Assembly (NCBI GenBank): GCA_002010925.1
Contig: MTLR01000048.1
Location: forward strand, 1-14,275
Direction of reading: 5' to 3'
Length of the DNA stretch: 14,275 bases
Origin: Candidatus Bathyarchaeota archaeon JdFR-04
GTDB lineage: Archaea > Thermoproteota > Bathyarchaeia > Bathyarchaeales > UBA233
Positions within the stretch are counted from its first letter, which is position 1. Every line of letters starts with the position of its first letter. Under the pieces are notes generated by a model that saw only the letters and a list, made by a program, of their open reading frames with translations, made no database searches and was not told the origin of the DNA. Of the stretch, positions 1 to 5,878 are shown piece after piece. The translations under genes and the position numbers were made by a program.

Positions 1-83
1 CCTATTATGCACCTACACTAAACAACGCTCAAACAATACTCGCTTCACTGGAAAAATGTCTAAAGACAGCCCTCATACCATAA
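1..83 (+). CDS. Possible 3' end of a gene entering from the left (partial, unknown)
   Basis: Reading from base 3, a frame stays open for 26 codons to a TAA at 81-83 and gives a helix-like tail (YYAPTLNNAQTILASLEKCL, then KTALIP). The residue mix looks protein-like, but the stretch is short and a second frame is also open to a TAG at 89-91. No family can be named. If real, the gene ends about 70 nt before tRNA-Glu and is read in the same direction. The call rests only on frame openness and composition. Confidence 0.3.
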   Translation, partial: YYAPTLNNAQTILASLEKCLKTALIP

Positions 84-103
84 ACCTTTAGCTTGATAAC
101 CAT

Positions 104-118
104 AGAAACGTTTATTCG
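104..118 (+). promoter_or_regulatory. Candidate TATA/BRE element for tRNA-Glu
   Basis: An A-rich BRE-like run (AGAAA) is followed by CGTTTATTCG. It lies about 25-30 nt before base 140, so transcription would begin near the first copy of the duplicated acceptor strand (142). The match to the archaeal TATA consensus is weak. Confidence 0.35.
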
Positions 119-141
119 ACGACTTTTACAAATCCAATAAT

Positions 142-161
142 GCTCCGGTAAGCTCCGGTAG
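142..161 (+). repeat. 10-bp tandem duplication of the tRNA-Glu acceptor 5' strand
   Basis: GCTCCGGTAA (142-151) is followed directly by GCTCCGGTAG (152-161), differing in one base. Each copy carries GCTCCGG, which can pair with CCGGAGC at 241-247. Only the second copy fits the intron geometry described for the tRNA, so the first copy is placed in the 5' leader. Confidence 0.85.
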
Positions 162-251
162 AAGAGAAAAACTCTCTGCCGAATATAGTCCGGTCAAGTA
201 TTCCGGCCTTTCGAGCCGGAGACCCGGGTTCGAATCCCGGCCGGAGCACCA
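152..251 (+). tRNA. tRNA-Glu (anticodon UUC) with a D-arm intron
   Basis: The acceptor stem is GCTCCGG (152-158) with CCGGAGC (241-247), followed by discriminator A248 and encoded CCA (249-251). The T arm is CCGGG/TTCGAAT/CCCGG (224-240). The anticodon stem is CCGGC/GCCGG (203-207 and 215-219) with loop CTTTCGA, giving anticodon TTC (210-212), glutamate. The D arm starts at 184, 23 nt further on than the acceptor strand allows. Removing 162-183 restores T8, A9, a GTAT/GTAT D stem and an 11-nt D loop with G18G19, for a 78-nt mature tRNA including CCA. An ORF reading back through this locus on the minus strand (112-339) is a tRNA shadow. Confidence 0.93.
162..183 (+). other. tRNA-Glu intron (22 nt) between nucleotides 10 and 11
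   Basis: The RNA can fold as a relaxed bulge-helix-bulge. The central helix is CGGU (156-159) with GCCG (178-181), one pair being G-U. A 3-nt 5' bulge AGA (160-162) follows, then an inner helix AGAG/CUCU (163-166 and 174-177) closing a 7-nt loop, and a 3' bulge AAU (182-184). Archaeal splicing endonuclease cuts after the second base of each bulge, so it would cut after 161 and after 183, joining G161 to T184. That junction gives a normal D stem. There is no outer helix, so the motif is of the relaxed type. Confidence 0.75.
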
Positions 252-356
252 TTTTGAAATGCTTAGATAAGCCTTCTTTCGAGTTTTTCGCTAAATATTT
301 CCCGTCACCATTACAGTTCTCTGAAGATGCCTGACGCAAATTTGGTATCTATGTCT

Positions 357-1049
357 TCAAAGAAACAAGTAGAATTTTCTAACTTTGTTTTTCAGCTCTC
401 CAAGGAAACAGTAGGAGCCTTTATCATTTACCCATAATTTAATTATTTTGAAGTTTTTGAAGTTCTTTCTTAGTAGGTCTTTGTTGAATTGATAATGGGG
501 CAAACCTTTTTCTTCTCCGCCTAATATGATGAAGGCCCTAGGAGCAATAAATTTTATTCCAAATAATCTTTCTTTCGGTATTTTTTTCTTTGATCGTTTT
601 TTAGGCACTGTTATAAAAATTAAACCAGCTGGCTTCATTACTCTTTCAATTTCTCTAATTGTCTTTTTTATTTGCTGAATCATTCCATGGTGTATTGTTG
701 TAGTGCTGATTAAAGCGTCGAAGAAATTATCTCGATAAGGCAATGAGGTCATTGAACCTACTTTAAGATTGGCTGAAAAGCCCAGCTTGTTTAATCGTAG
801 TTTCGCTTTCTTTATTGCTTCCCTAGAAATATCTATTCCATACGCATCGAAGTCTTTCTGCGCCAGATAAACTAAGTGCCTTCCTGCACCACACCCTAAA
901 TCTAAAACTCGCCTTACATTACGTTCTTTAAACAGTTCTGTTATACGAGGAATTTCATTGTCTACTTGAAGTGTGCTTTCAACCCTTCTCTTCTCCTTTT
1001 TGTATATGCTGTCCCAAATTTCTCTACTTCTTAATTCGTTCCGATTCAT
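357..1049 (-). CDS. Class I SAM-dependent methyltransferase, substrate unknown
   Basis: 230 aa. The SAM-binding motif I VLDLGCGAGRH lies at residues 48-58, followed by the acidic strand-2 end GIDIS (71-75, Asp73) that normally holds the SAM ribose. The post-motif SLPYRDNFFDALIS (102-115) is the usual strand-4 region of the small-molecule (Methyltransf_11-like) branch. No signal peptide or membrane segment is seen, so it should be cytoplasmic. The C-terminal third (about 150-230) is lysine-rich and probably sets substrate choice; I cannot name the substrate. ATG start at 1049, without a strong Shine-Dalgarno. It is monocistronic, convergent with tRNA-Glu, and has its own TATA-like box near 1120. 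The fold is secure, the role is not. Confidence 0.85.
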   Translation of the reverse strand: MNRNELRSREIWDSIYKKEKRRVESTLQVDNEIPRITELFKERNVRRVLDLGCGAGRHLVYLAQKDFDAYGIDISREAIKKAKLRLNKLGFSANLKVGSMTSLPYRDNFFDALISTTTIHHGMIQQIKKTIREIERVMKPAGLIFITVPKKRSKKKIPKERLFGIKFIAPRAFIILGGEEKGLPHYQFNKDLLRKNFKNFKIIKLWVNDKGSYCFLGELKNKVRKFYLFL

Positions 1050-1114
1050 TTCTGACTCATCTTTCAGTAACTACCTATGGCAATAAATTTCATTATGGAA
1101 ACTCAAACCTTTAA

Positions 1115-1130
1115 TCAAGTATAAAACTTT
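1115..1130 (-). promoter_or_regulatory. Candidate TATA box for the methyltransferase gene
   Basis: On the minus strand, AAAAGTTTTATACTTG gives a purine-rich BRE followed by TTTATACTT. Transcription would start about 25 nt downstream, near 1090-1095, leaving a leader of about 40 nt before the ATG at 1049. Confidence 0.45.
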
Positions 1131-1212
1131 TAAAGTAAAAGAAATAATCGCGTGGCATTAGTATTGGCATGAATTTAGCTCAAGCTGATTCGTTAGAAAA
1201 CCTATCCTACTT

Positions 1213-1224
1213 TTTTCTAGAAAA
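1213..1224 (-). repeat. 12-bp perfect palindrome just after the small signalling gene
   Basis: TTTTCTAGAAAA is perfectly self-complementary and begins immediately after the stop codon of the 1225-1566 gene; on the minus strand it leads into a further A run. It may mark transcript ending, but a loop-free palindrome is weak evidence. Confidence 0.3.
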
Positions 1225-1566
1225 CTAGCTTTTTGAGAAACTGCTAAAAGACGTTTGTTGTTTTTCTTGAATTTCTTTTAAATAGTCCACAAATGTATAG
1301 TGTTCCTTTTCTTCGTACTTTAAACCTAGTCTAGAGTATAGGGTTTCTAGAATAAGTTTCTCGATCACTGAGGCACCCGCACCAAATATTTTCTCTAACC
1401 CCTTAGCGAAGATTTCTGGCTTTCTTGGTATATCCTGCTTCTTGATCGAGTAGGTCCTTTCTAGGTTGAAGAAAAACATTTGTTTACCGCTTTCGCCAAT
1501 AACTTTTAAGCCTTCATCAACTGCTTCCATAAAAACTCTTTCAAAATGTTCTTTTCGCCCTTTCAA
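1225..1566 (-). CDS. Small helical protein resembling an archaeal output domain (NitrOD5-like)
   Basis: 113 aa, soluble, no membrane segment. The core runs ERTYSIKKQDIPRKPEIFAK (36-55), then GLEKIFGAGASVIEKLILET (56-75) and LYSRLGLKYEE (76-86). From memory this pattern (D-IP-P--F---L-KIFG-GA--IE--I---LY--LG) resembles the NitrOD5-type output domain attached to archaeal signalling proteins; I could not check this. The last residues are serine-rich and probably disordered. Start is TTG at 1566, which overlaps the end of the upstream membrane gene by 26 nt and implies translational coupling. It is the last gene of the three-gene KaiC-like operon, so a role as partner or output of that system is inferred from position and family resemblance. 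Confidence 0.65.
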   Translation of the reverse strand: MKGRKEHFERVFMEAVDEGLKVIGESGKQMFFFNLERTYSIKKQDIPRKPEIFAKGLEKIFGAGASVIEKLILETLYSRLGLKYEEKEHYTFVDYLKEIQEKQQTSFSSFSKS

Positions 1567-2980
1567 CGTAGACCGATCCCTCTTGATGGCTTTCTATCCC
1601 TATAACCCTCTCTTCAGATAGCTTAATAGCTTCTATTCCATTTTTTCCAAACGATATTTGATCACCAAACAGACCGATTAAACTGGACTTCACCTCGGCA
1701 TCATGTGCATAACGGTTTAGCAAAAAAACAGCTGTCACAATTGCTGATGCAAGTATCTCAGTAGCAGACATCATGAACTTGTATGTTTTTTCAAAACCCA
1801 CAGACAACAATAAATCAGACAAACTATCGAAAACCAGATTTACCCTTTGTTCCGGATGGGATCTTAACAATTTGTCAAAAACATTTAGAATCAAAGGGGT
1901 ATTATTCAAGGGCAAATGAACTTCAGTTTCAGAAAAAATCTGTGGGCCCGAAATCTGTTGGGACATACAGAAAAACTTTACACCCTTCTGCTTACGTAGA
2001 TGTGCGTAAACAGGACTGCCCTTTCTGGTAAACACCACTATCGGCTCACCATTGACTAAAGCTTCAGTTATAAAGTCTTGAATCAACTTCTCGTAATGAG
2101 ATGATGGATCGAATTCAAGAACGAATTTTCGACCACGTAGCTGCTCATGGGTTAGTCCTATACTTTCTGAAAAAACATTCGACCTGATCTCCATATTTGG
2201 CGTAACCTGATATCGAAAGAACTCTTCAATGAAGGAATCAACTAATTCCACATTAATCGGTACACGGGATGAGAGCTTCCTTTGTATAGACTTTGGCATC
2301 ATATAGCCAAAATACAATAAGAACGCCCCCACAAATATCATGGGTCTGTAAATGGGCATGAAATGATAAGAAACGGCACTCGTCACTTCTACGGCATAAG
2401 CCATTGTTCCTATAAACATGCCAATTCCCATCAAAAGCGATTTTAGTTTAACTACAGGATCTTTAGTAGCTTTTGATATCTGAAATAGGAGATAAACTGG
2501 ATAAATTGCTATCACAACCATTGAAACAAGTATCGCCTCTATTAATGGCAAGCCTTTAGGGTTTTTATACAGACTTGTTAAGGTAAATTCTGTTGTCCCG
2601 CGAACTATTCCTTCAACTACAGGATCAAAAACCCAGATGATAAGAATTACAATAAAGAAAGGGATGAGTACGATCCAAATTTTTCTTTTCTTTCCATAAG
2701 ATTTTAACATGGCGATTGCAAAGAGGTTAAGAAACACGTATGCTAAAAGTCCAGATGTAGTTGACACCCGATAAAAAAGTATAGTAAGAGATAAAATGTT
2801 AAGGCTGGTTGTGACGGATATTAAAATACCGAAAAATGAGGCTAACGCCCAAAGGAAGCAGGTGACGCCAAGATAAAGGCTCGGTTCTGCTCCAGTTTTA
2901 CGATACCTACGAAAAAGGTGAAATTGCATAGCCATAAAAACAAAAAAAATCGCGCCGAGAACAAAAATCGTACTGATCAT
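1541..2980 (-). CDS. Multi-pass membrane protein with a cytoplasmic degenerate KaiC/RecA-like domain
   Basis: 479 aa. The first ~230 residues hold about seven hydrophobic segments (roughly 1-23, 35-57, 62-92, 100-118, 144-168, 178-205 and 211-229), with basic connectors such as RRYRK and KSYGKKRK. The rest (about 240-479) is soluble and looks like a RecA/KaiC fold: strand KFVLEF (285-290), strand PIVVFT (313-318) and a Walker-B-like strand VNLVFDSLSDLL (380-391, Asp385). The place where a Walker A should sit reads DPSSHYEKL, with no GxxxxGK[ST], so ATP hydrolysis is unlikely. The Walker-B area resembles that of the KaiC-like protein encoded just upstream (VIDSLTAFL), suggesting duplication and decay, or a related archaeal sensor domain. 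ATG at 2980, only 9 nt after the upstream stop. Probable role: membrane sensor or scaffold for the KaiC-like ATPase (inference). Confidence 0.8.
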   Translation of the reverse strand: MISTIFVLGAIFFVFMAMQFHLFRRYRKTGAEPSLYLGVTCFLWALASFFGILISVTTSLNILSLTILFYRVSTTSGLLAYVFLNLFAIAMLKSYGKKRKIWIVLIPFFIVILIIWVFDPVVEGIVRGTTEFTLTSLYKNPKGLPLIEAILVSMVVIAIYPVYLLFQISKATKDPVVKLKSLLMGIGMFIGTMAYAVEVTSAVSYHFMPIYRPMIFVGAFLLYFGYMMPKSIQRKLSSRVPINVELVDSFIEEFFRYQVTPNMEIRSNVFSESIGLTHEQLRGRKFVLEFDPSSHYEKLIQDFITEALVNGEPIVVFTRKGSPVYAHLRKQKGVKFFCMSQQISGPQIFSETEVHLPLNNTPLILNVFDKLLRSHPEQRVNLVFDSLSDLLLSVGFEKTYKFMMSATEILASAIVTAVFLLNRYAHDAEVKSSLIGLFGDQISFGKNGIEAIKLSEERVIGIESHQEGSVYVERAKRTF

Positions 2981-2989
2981 CCTTTACAC

Positions 2990-3682
2990 CTAGGCGGTGA
3001 ACGGTACAATTTGGAGGCCTTTGTCAGTTATAATAACATTATGGTATTTTCTGCTGTGATTAGTTCCACGCATTTTCCGTATCAAAAACCTTATCTTTAA
3101 TTCTAAGCCTTCCGTTATGTTTTCAAGAAACAAAACTGAGTCCGCTATAAACTCCTCTATCCCAAGCCCCAAAGCTTTGGCTCCCGTGGGAACACTGCAG
3201 GTCATAATAGTTGTGTAGCCCTTTAACTTTAACATTCTATAAAACAAGTGCATAAGCATTCTATACTCGAACTTTTCTGCACAAGCAGAAAGAAAGGCAG
3301 TTAACGAGTCAATAACTAGCCTTTTGCCATTTATCTCCTCTAACGTACTCAAAATAAATCGAATGTTCTCACTTAAACCTTCACTTTTCAAAGCCTCTAA
3401 GTCTAAGATCCTTATGTAGCCTTCACGTTCCAACTTTTCAAGGTCAAACCCAAGTTTAAGCATGTTACGTTTCAATGTTTTTACATCTTCTTCAAAAGTT
3501 GCATATACTCCCTTTTCACCATACTGAATGGCACCGTTGTAAATGAACTGAGTTGAGAAAATCGTTTTCCCACTCCCTGTTCCACCCGCCAATAGAATAA
3601 CATCGCCTCTAAGGAAGCCACCTTCAATTAAAGCATCCAAGCCTTCAATTCCCGTTGGAACCCGTGAACTCAAATCCGCCAC
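2990..3682 (-). CDS. Single-domain KaiC-like/RadA-family ATPase
   Basis: 230 aa, one RecA-fold domain, shorter than the double-domain clock protein KaiC. It opens with the KaiC-type phrase RVPTGIEGLDALIEGGF (7-23). Walker A is GGTGSGKT (33-40, Lys39, Thr40), the catalytic-glutamate pair is FEED (63-66) and Walker B is RLVIDS (121-126, Asp125). The C-terminal KMRGTNHSRKYH (203-214) is the usual basic/His strand of KaiC-type proteins. ATP binding and hydrolysis are expected. Such archaeal proteins are widespread and mostly of unknown function, often beside sensors. It is the first gene of the operon with the membrane and output-like genes. A TATA-like box about 28 nt upstream of its ATG (3682) suggests a nearly leaderless transcript. 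Confidence 0.9.
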   Translation of the reverse strand: MADLSSRVPTGIEGLDALIEGGFLRGDVILLAGGTGSGKTIFSTQFIYNGAIQYGEKGVYATFEEDVKTLKRNMLKLGFDLEKLEREGYIRILDLEALKSEGLSENIRFILSTLEEINGKRLVIDSLTAFLSACAEKFEYRMLMHLFYRMLKLKGYTTIMTCSVPTGAKALGLGIEEFIADSVLFLENITEGLELKIRFLIRKMRGTNHSRKYHNVIITDKGLQIVPFTA

Positions 3683-3702
3683 GCAAATAAGTGTCTAAAC
3701 TC

Positions 3703-3714
3703 TGAATTTTTAAA
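3703..3714 (-). promoter_or_regulatory. Candidate TATA box of the KaiC-like operon
   Basis: The minus strand reads TTTTAAAAATTC, centred about 26-28 nt before the ATG at 3682, which fits a leaderless or very short-leader archaeal transcript. It lies directly downstream (minus strand) of the CATATG dyad at 3715-3735. Confidence 0.45.
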
Positions 3715-3735
3715 ACATATGAAGCCAGCATATGT
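3715..3735. repeat. 7-bp inverted repeat ACATATG-N7-CATATGT, candidate operator
   Basis: ACATATG (3715-3721) and CATATGT (3729-3735) form a perfect dyad with a 7-nt spacer, touching the upstream edge of the KaiC-like TATA box. A third copy, the palindrome ACATATGT, sits at 3898-3905 between the two divergent promoters. The spacing suits a dimeric regulator, but no regulator is identified. Confidence 0.5.
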
Positions 3736-3960
3736 ATTACAAATATTTTTACAGAATAAAATTACGAATAAACTCACTGAAAACATAATAGAGCAATAAA
3801 TGAGGAAATGAACACCGTAGTTCTTCCATTGAGAAGAAGAGAACCCTCATAAGATTCTTCAATAGGATGACGTATTTAGGGAGATAACGCTTTCCAAACA
3901 TATGTTATAGATACATTTTCAACGCTGGTTTTACATTATAAAGAGATAGCGTCATTTCCG

Positions 3961-3976
3961 CAAAGTTTATATTTAA
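3961..3976 (+). promoter_or_regulatory. TATA box of the inositol operon
   Basis: CAAAGTTTATATTTAA combines an A-rich BRE with a good archaeal TATA element (TTTATATTT). Transcription should start near 3993-4000, giving a leader of about 75-80 nt before the ATG at 4075, long enough to carry the dyad at 4013-4052. Confidence 0.65.
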
Positions 3977-4012
3977 GTTTTTATGGAAAATATTTTTGCT
4001 CTATTTGAATTT

Positions 4013-4052
4013 CAACAATAATTACCCTAACTGACTAACAATATTATTGTTG
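4013..4052 (+). repeat. 10-bp inverted repeat in the MIPS-1 leader
   Basis: CAACAATAAT (4013-4022) and ATTATTGTTG (4043-4052) are perfect reverse complements 20 nt apart. The right arm also takes part in a second, shorter dyad AACAAT/ATTGTT (4037-4042 and 4046-4051, 3-nt spacer), so two hairpins would be mutually exclusive. The right arm ends 8 nt before the ribosome binding site GGAGGAGGGAG (4060-4070). It could act as an operator or as an RNA element. Confidence 0.55.
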
Positions 4053-4074
4053 TAGTTCGGGAGGAGGGAGATTT

Positions 4075-5151
4075 ATGCCTATTCGTGTAGCTGTAGCAGG
4101 TATAGGAAACTGCGCCTCCGCCCTAGTTCAAGGCGTGCAATACTATAGGAACGCAAATGACGACGACCACGTTCCGGGACTCATGCACGTAAATTTCGGA
4201 GGATACCACATAAAAGACATAGAATTCGTCGCAGCCTTCGAGGTTAACCGTAACAAAATAGGTAGAGACTTAGCTGAAGCCATTTTCATAAAGCCAAATG
4301 GATGCGTTAAGTTCGCCGAAGTTCCACGAATAGGCGTAGAGGTCCTGCCCGCACCTATCTTTGACAGCGTCGCACCTCACATGCGAGAGCCCTTCAGAGC
4401 CTACAACGAGGAAACTATTAAACCCGTAGATGTCGATGAGGTATTAAGAGAAACAAGGGCTGATATGCTAATCAACTTCCTCCCAGTCGGAAGCTACAAA
4501 GCTACCCGATACTATGCGCAAGCATGCTTAGATGCTGGCTGTGCATTTGTAAACTGCATACCCGAATTCGTAGCATCAGACAACGAATGGAGCAGAAAGT
4601 TCGAGGAGAAAAATCTACCCATAGCCGGAGATGACGTGAAGAGTCAAGTGGGCGCAACCATAATCCACAGGGCGCTGGTGCACACTTTAGTCTCACGAGG
4701 AGTTCGAATAGTTAAAACTTACCAACTCAATGTAGGTGGAAACACTGACTTCCTCAACATGGTTGATGACAATCGACTTGAAACCAAGAAAATAAGCAAA
4801 ACGGAAGCAGTCACAAGCTTAGTACCATACAAAGTAGAGGCATGGGCAGGACCAAGCGGCTACGTGCCCTTCCTCAACGACACAAAGATCTGCCACATAC
4901 GCCTAGAAGGCAGAAAATTCGGCGATACCCCGGTCGTAATCGACCTAAGACTCTCAGTGGAGGACTCACCAAACAGTGCAGGTATGGTCATCGACGTGAT
5001 AAGAGCTGTAAAACTAGCCTTAGACCGCGGAATAGGCGGGCCTCTTATCAGCATATCTGCCTATGCCTTCAAGCACCCACCGAAACAAGTGCCAGACCAC
5101 ATTGCCAGACAATGGGTTGAAGACTTTATCCGAGGAAAAAGAGAACGCTAA
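4075..5151 (+). CDS. ino1: Inositol-1-phosphate synthase (MIPS-1)
   Basis: 358 aa, the size of the short archaeal/actinobacterial class. The enzyme converts D-glucose-6-phosphate to L-myo-inositol-1-phosphate using tightly bound NAD in an oxidation-aldol-reduction cycle. The NAD-binding Rossmann loop is GIGNCASALVQG (9-20). The family core follows: PEFVASD (163-169), GDDVKSQVGAT (185-195), LNVGGNTDFLNM (218-229), KKISKTEAVTS (238-248), then DSPNSAG (297-303) and SAYAFKHPP (328-336). Lysines in the last three blocks are the expected phosphate/catalytic region. ATG at 4075 follows a strong Shine-Dalgarno (4060-4070). It is the first gene of a three-gene cassette whose next genes activate and condense inositol phosphate, so it most likely feeds solute synthesis. 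A diverged paralogue lies at 12408-13469. Confidence 0.94.
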   Translation: MPIRVAVAGIGNCASALVQGVQYYRNANDDDHVPGLMHVNFGGYHIKDIEFVAAFEVNRNKIGRDLAEAIFIKPNGCVKFAEVPRIGVEVLPAPIFDSVAPHMREPFRAYNEETIKPVDVDEVLRETRADMLINFLPVGSYKATRYYAQACLDAGCAFVNCIPEFVASDNEWSRKFEEKNLPIAGDDVKSQVGATIIHRALVHTLVSRGVRIVKTYQLNVGGNTDFLNMVDDNRLETKKISKTEAVTSLVPYKVEAWAGPSGYVPFLNDTKICHIRLEGRKFGDTPVVIDLRLSVEDSPNSAGMVIDVIRAVKLALDRGIGGPLISISAYAFKHPPKQVPDHIARQWVEDFIRGKRER

Positions 5152-5153
5152 AA

Positions 5154-5876
5154 ATGGTAAAAGCAATAATAATCGCAGCTGGACTCGGGAAACGGCTACT
5201 GCCGTTAACTAGCATGCAGCCTAAACCCCTAATTCAAATCGGTGACAAACCCCTAATCCACCATGTTTTGAATACCTTAAGGAAAGCCGGAGTAAAAAAC
5301 TGCATAATTGTGACAGGCTATATGGAACAAGCCTTCCGCAAGTATATAGGCAACGGCGCAAGATTTAACATGCGAATACAATGTTGCTACAACCCTTTTT
5401 ACAATAAAGGCAATGCCATTTCGCTAAAAACAGCTGAGAAACTTTTGGACAAAAATGAAAAGTTCCTTTTAACAATGGCAGACCACTTAGTAAGCGAGGA
5501 AATGATAAGGAAAGCCGTGAAAAACATGCATCACGCACCATTACTCTGCGTGGATAAACAACCCGATAAGCTGTCTAGAATAGACGAAGCAACAAAAGTT
5601 CTGGTAGATACTCAGGGATATGTTAGAAACATCGGCAAGAATATTAAATTATGGAATGCCGTGGATACAGGCGTTTTCCTATTCACCTACAGAATATTCG
5701 AAATAATAAACCTGATGAAACCCAAACATCCTTTTTTGACCATTACCCAATGTGTAAAAAAGATGATTAATGTGGGTGTGCCGTTGTGGGCATGCGATGT
5801 TTCCGGAAACTTCTGGATGGACATTGACACGTGGGACGACATAGTTTTAGCTGAACAGGTTTTAAGGAGCAGTTAA
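5154..5876 (+). CDS. Sugar-phosphate nucleotidyltransferase, likely CTP:inositol-1-phosphate cytidylyltransferase (IPCT)
   Basis: 240 aa, a complete single-domain nucleotidyltransferase. The nucleotide-binding signature is AAGLGKRLLPLT (8-19) with PKPLI (23-27). The metal region is MADH (108-111), GNAIS at 86-90 is the substrate loop, and FWMDIDTWDD (220-229) is the C-terminal W-DIDT signature that I associate with IPCT. The reaction expected is CTP plus inositol-1-phosphate to CDP-inositol. The specificity is inferred from context: the gene starts 2 nt after MIPS-1 and ends 2 nt before a CDP-alcohol transferase. In Archaeoglobus fulgidus IPCT is fused to the transferase; here the two are separate proteins. 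A sugar such as glucose-1-phosphate cannot be excluded as substrate. Confidence 0.85.
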   Translation: MVKAIIIAAGLGKRLLPLTSMQPKPLIQIGDKPLIHHVLNTLRKAGVKNCIIVTGYMEQAFRKYIGNGARFNMRIQCCYNPFYNKGNAISLKTAEKLLDKNEKFLLTMADHLVSEEMIRKAVKNMHHAPLLCVDKQPDKLSRIDEATKVLVDTQGYVRNIGKNIKLWNAVDTGVFLFTYRIFEIINLMKPKHPFLTITQCVKKMINVGVPLWACDVSGNFWMDIDTWDDIVLAEQVLRSS

Positions 5877-5878
5877 AA

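Larger units (their letters stand above)
3683..4074. other. Divergent AT-rich control region (392 bp) between the KaiC-like operon and MIPS-1
   Basis: No convincing gene lies here. It holds a minus-strand TATA-like box near 3703-3714, a plus-strand TATA box near 3966-3976, three CATATG motifs (3716, 3729 and 3899), and a 6-bp hairpin TTCTTC/GAAGAA (3821-3838). A dyad in the MIPS-1 leader (4013-4052) is listed separately. A 14-codon frame (3808-3852) after GAGGAA is too short to support as a gene. Confidence 0.7.

Noticed and set aside
142..150. First GCTCCGG copy as the real 5' end of tRNA-Glu
   Set aside because: It would require a 32-nt intron without a good bulge-helix-bulge; the second copy gives a 4-bp central helix, two 3-nt bulges and a normal D stem.
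112..339. 75-residue minus-strand frame across tRNA-Glu
   Set aside because: It contains the translated T arm of a tRNA (RPGFEPGSPARKAG), a well-known artefact, and the tRNA on the plus strand explains the bases.
1783..2031. 82-residue plus-strand frame inside the membrane-protein gene
   Set aside because: Shadow of a well-supported minus-strand gene; no ribosome site or recognisable domain.
3808..3852. 14-codon frame after GAGGAA upstream of the inositol operon, as a leader peptide
   Set aside because: Too short to judge, no conservation data, and it lies upstream of the predicted transcription start of MIPS-1.
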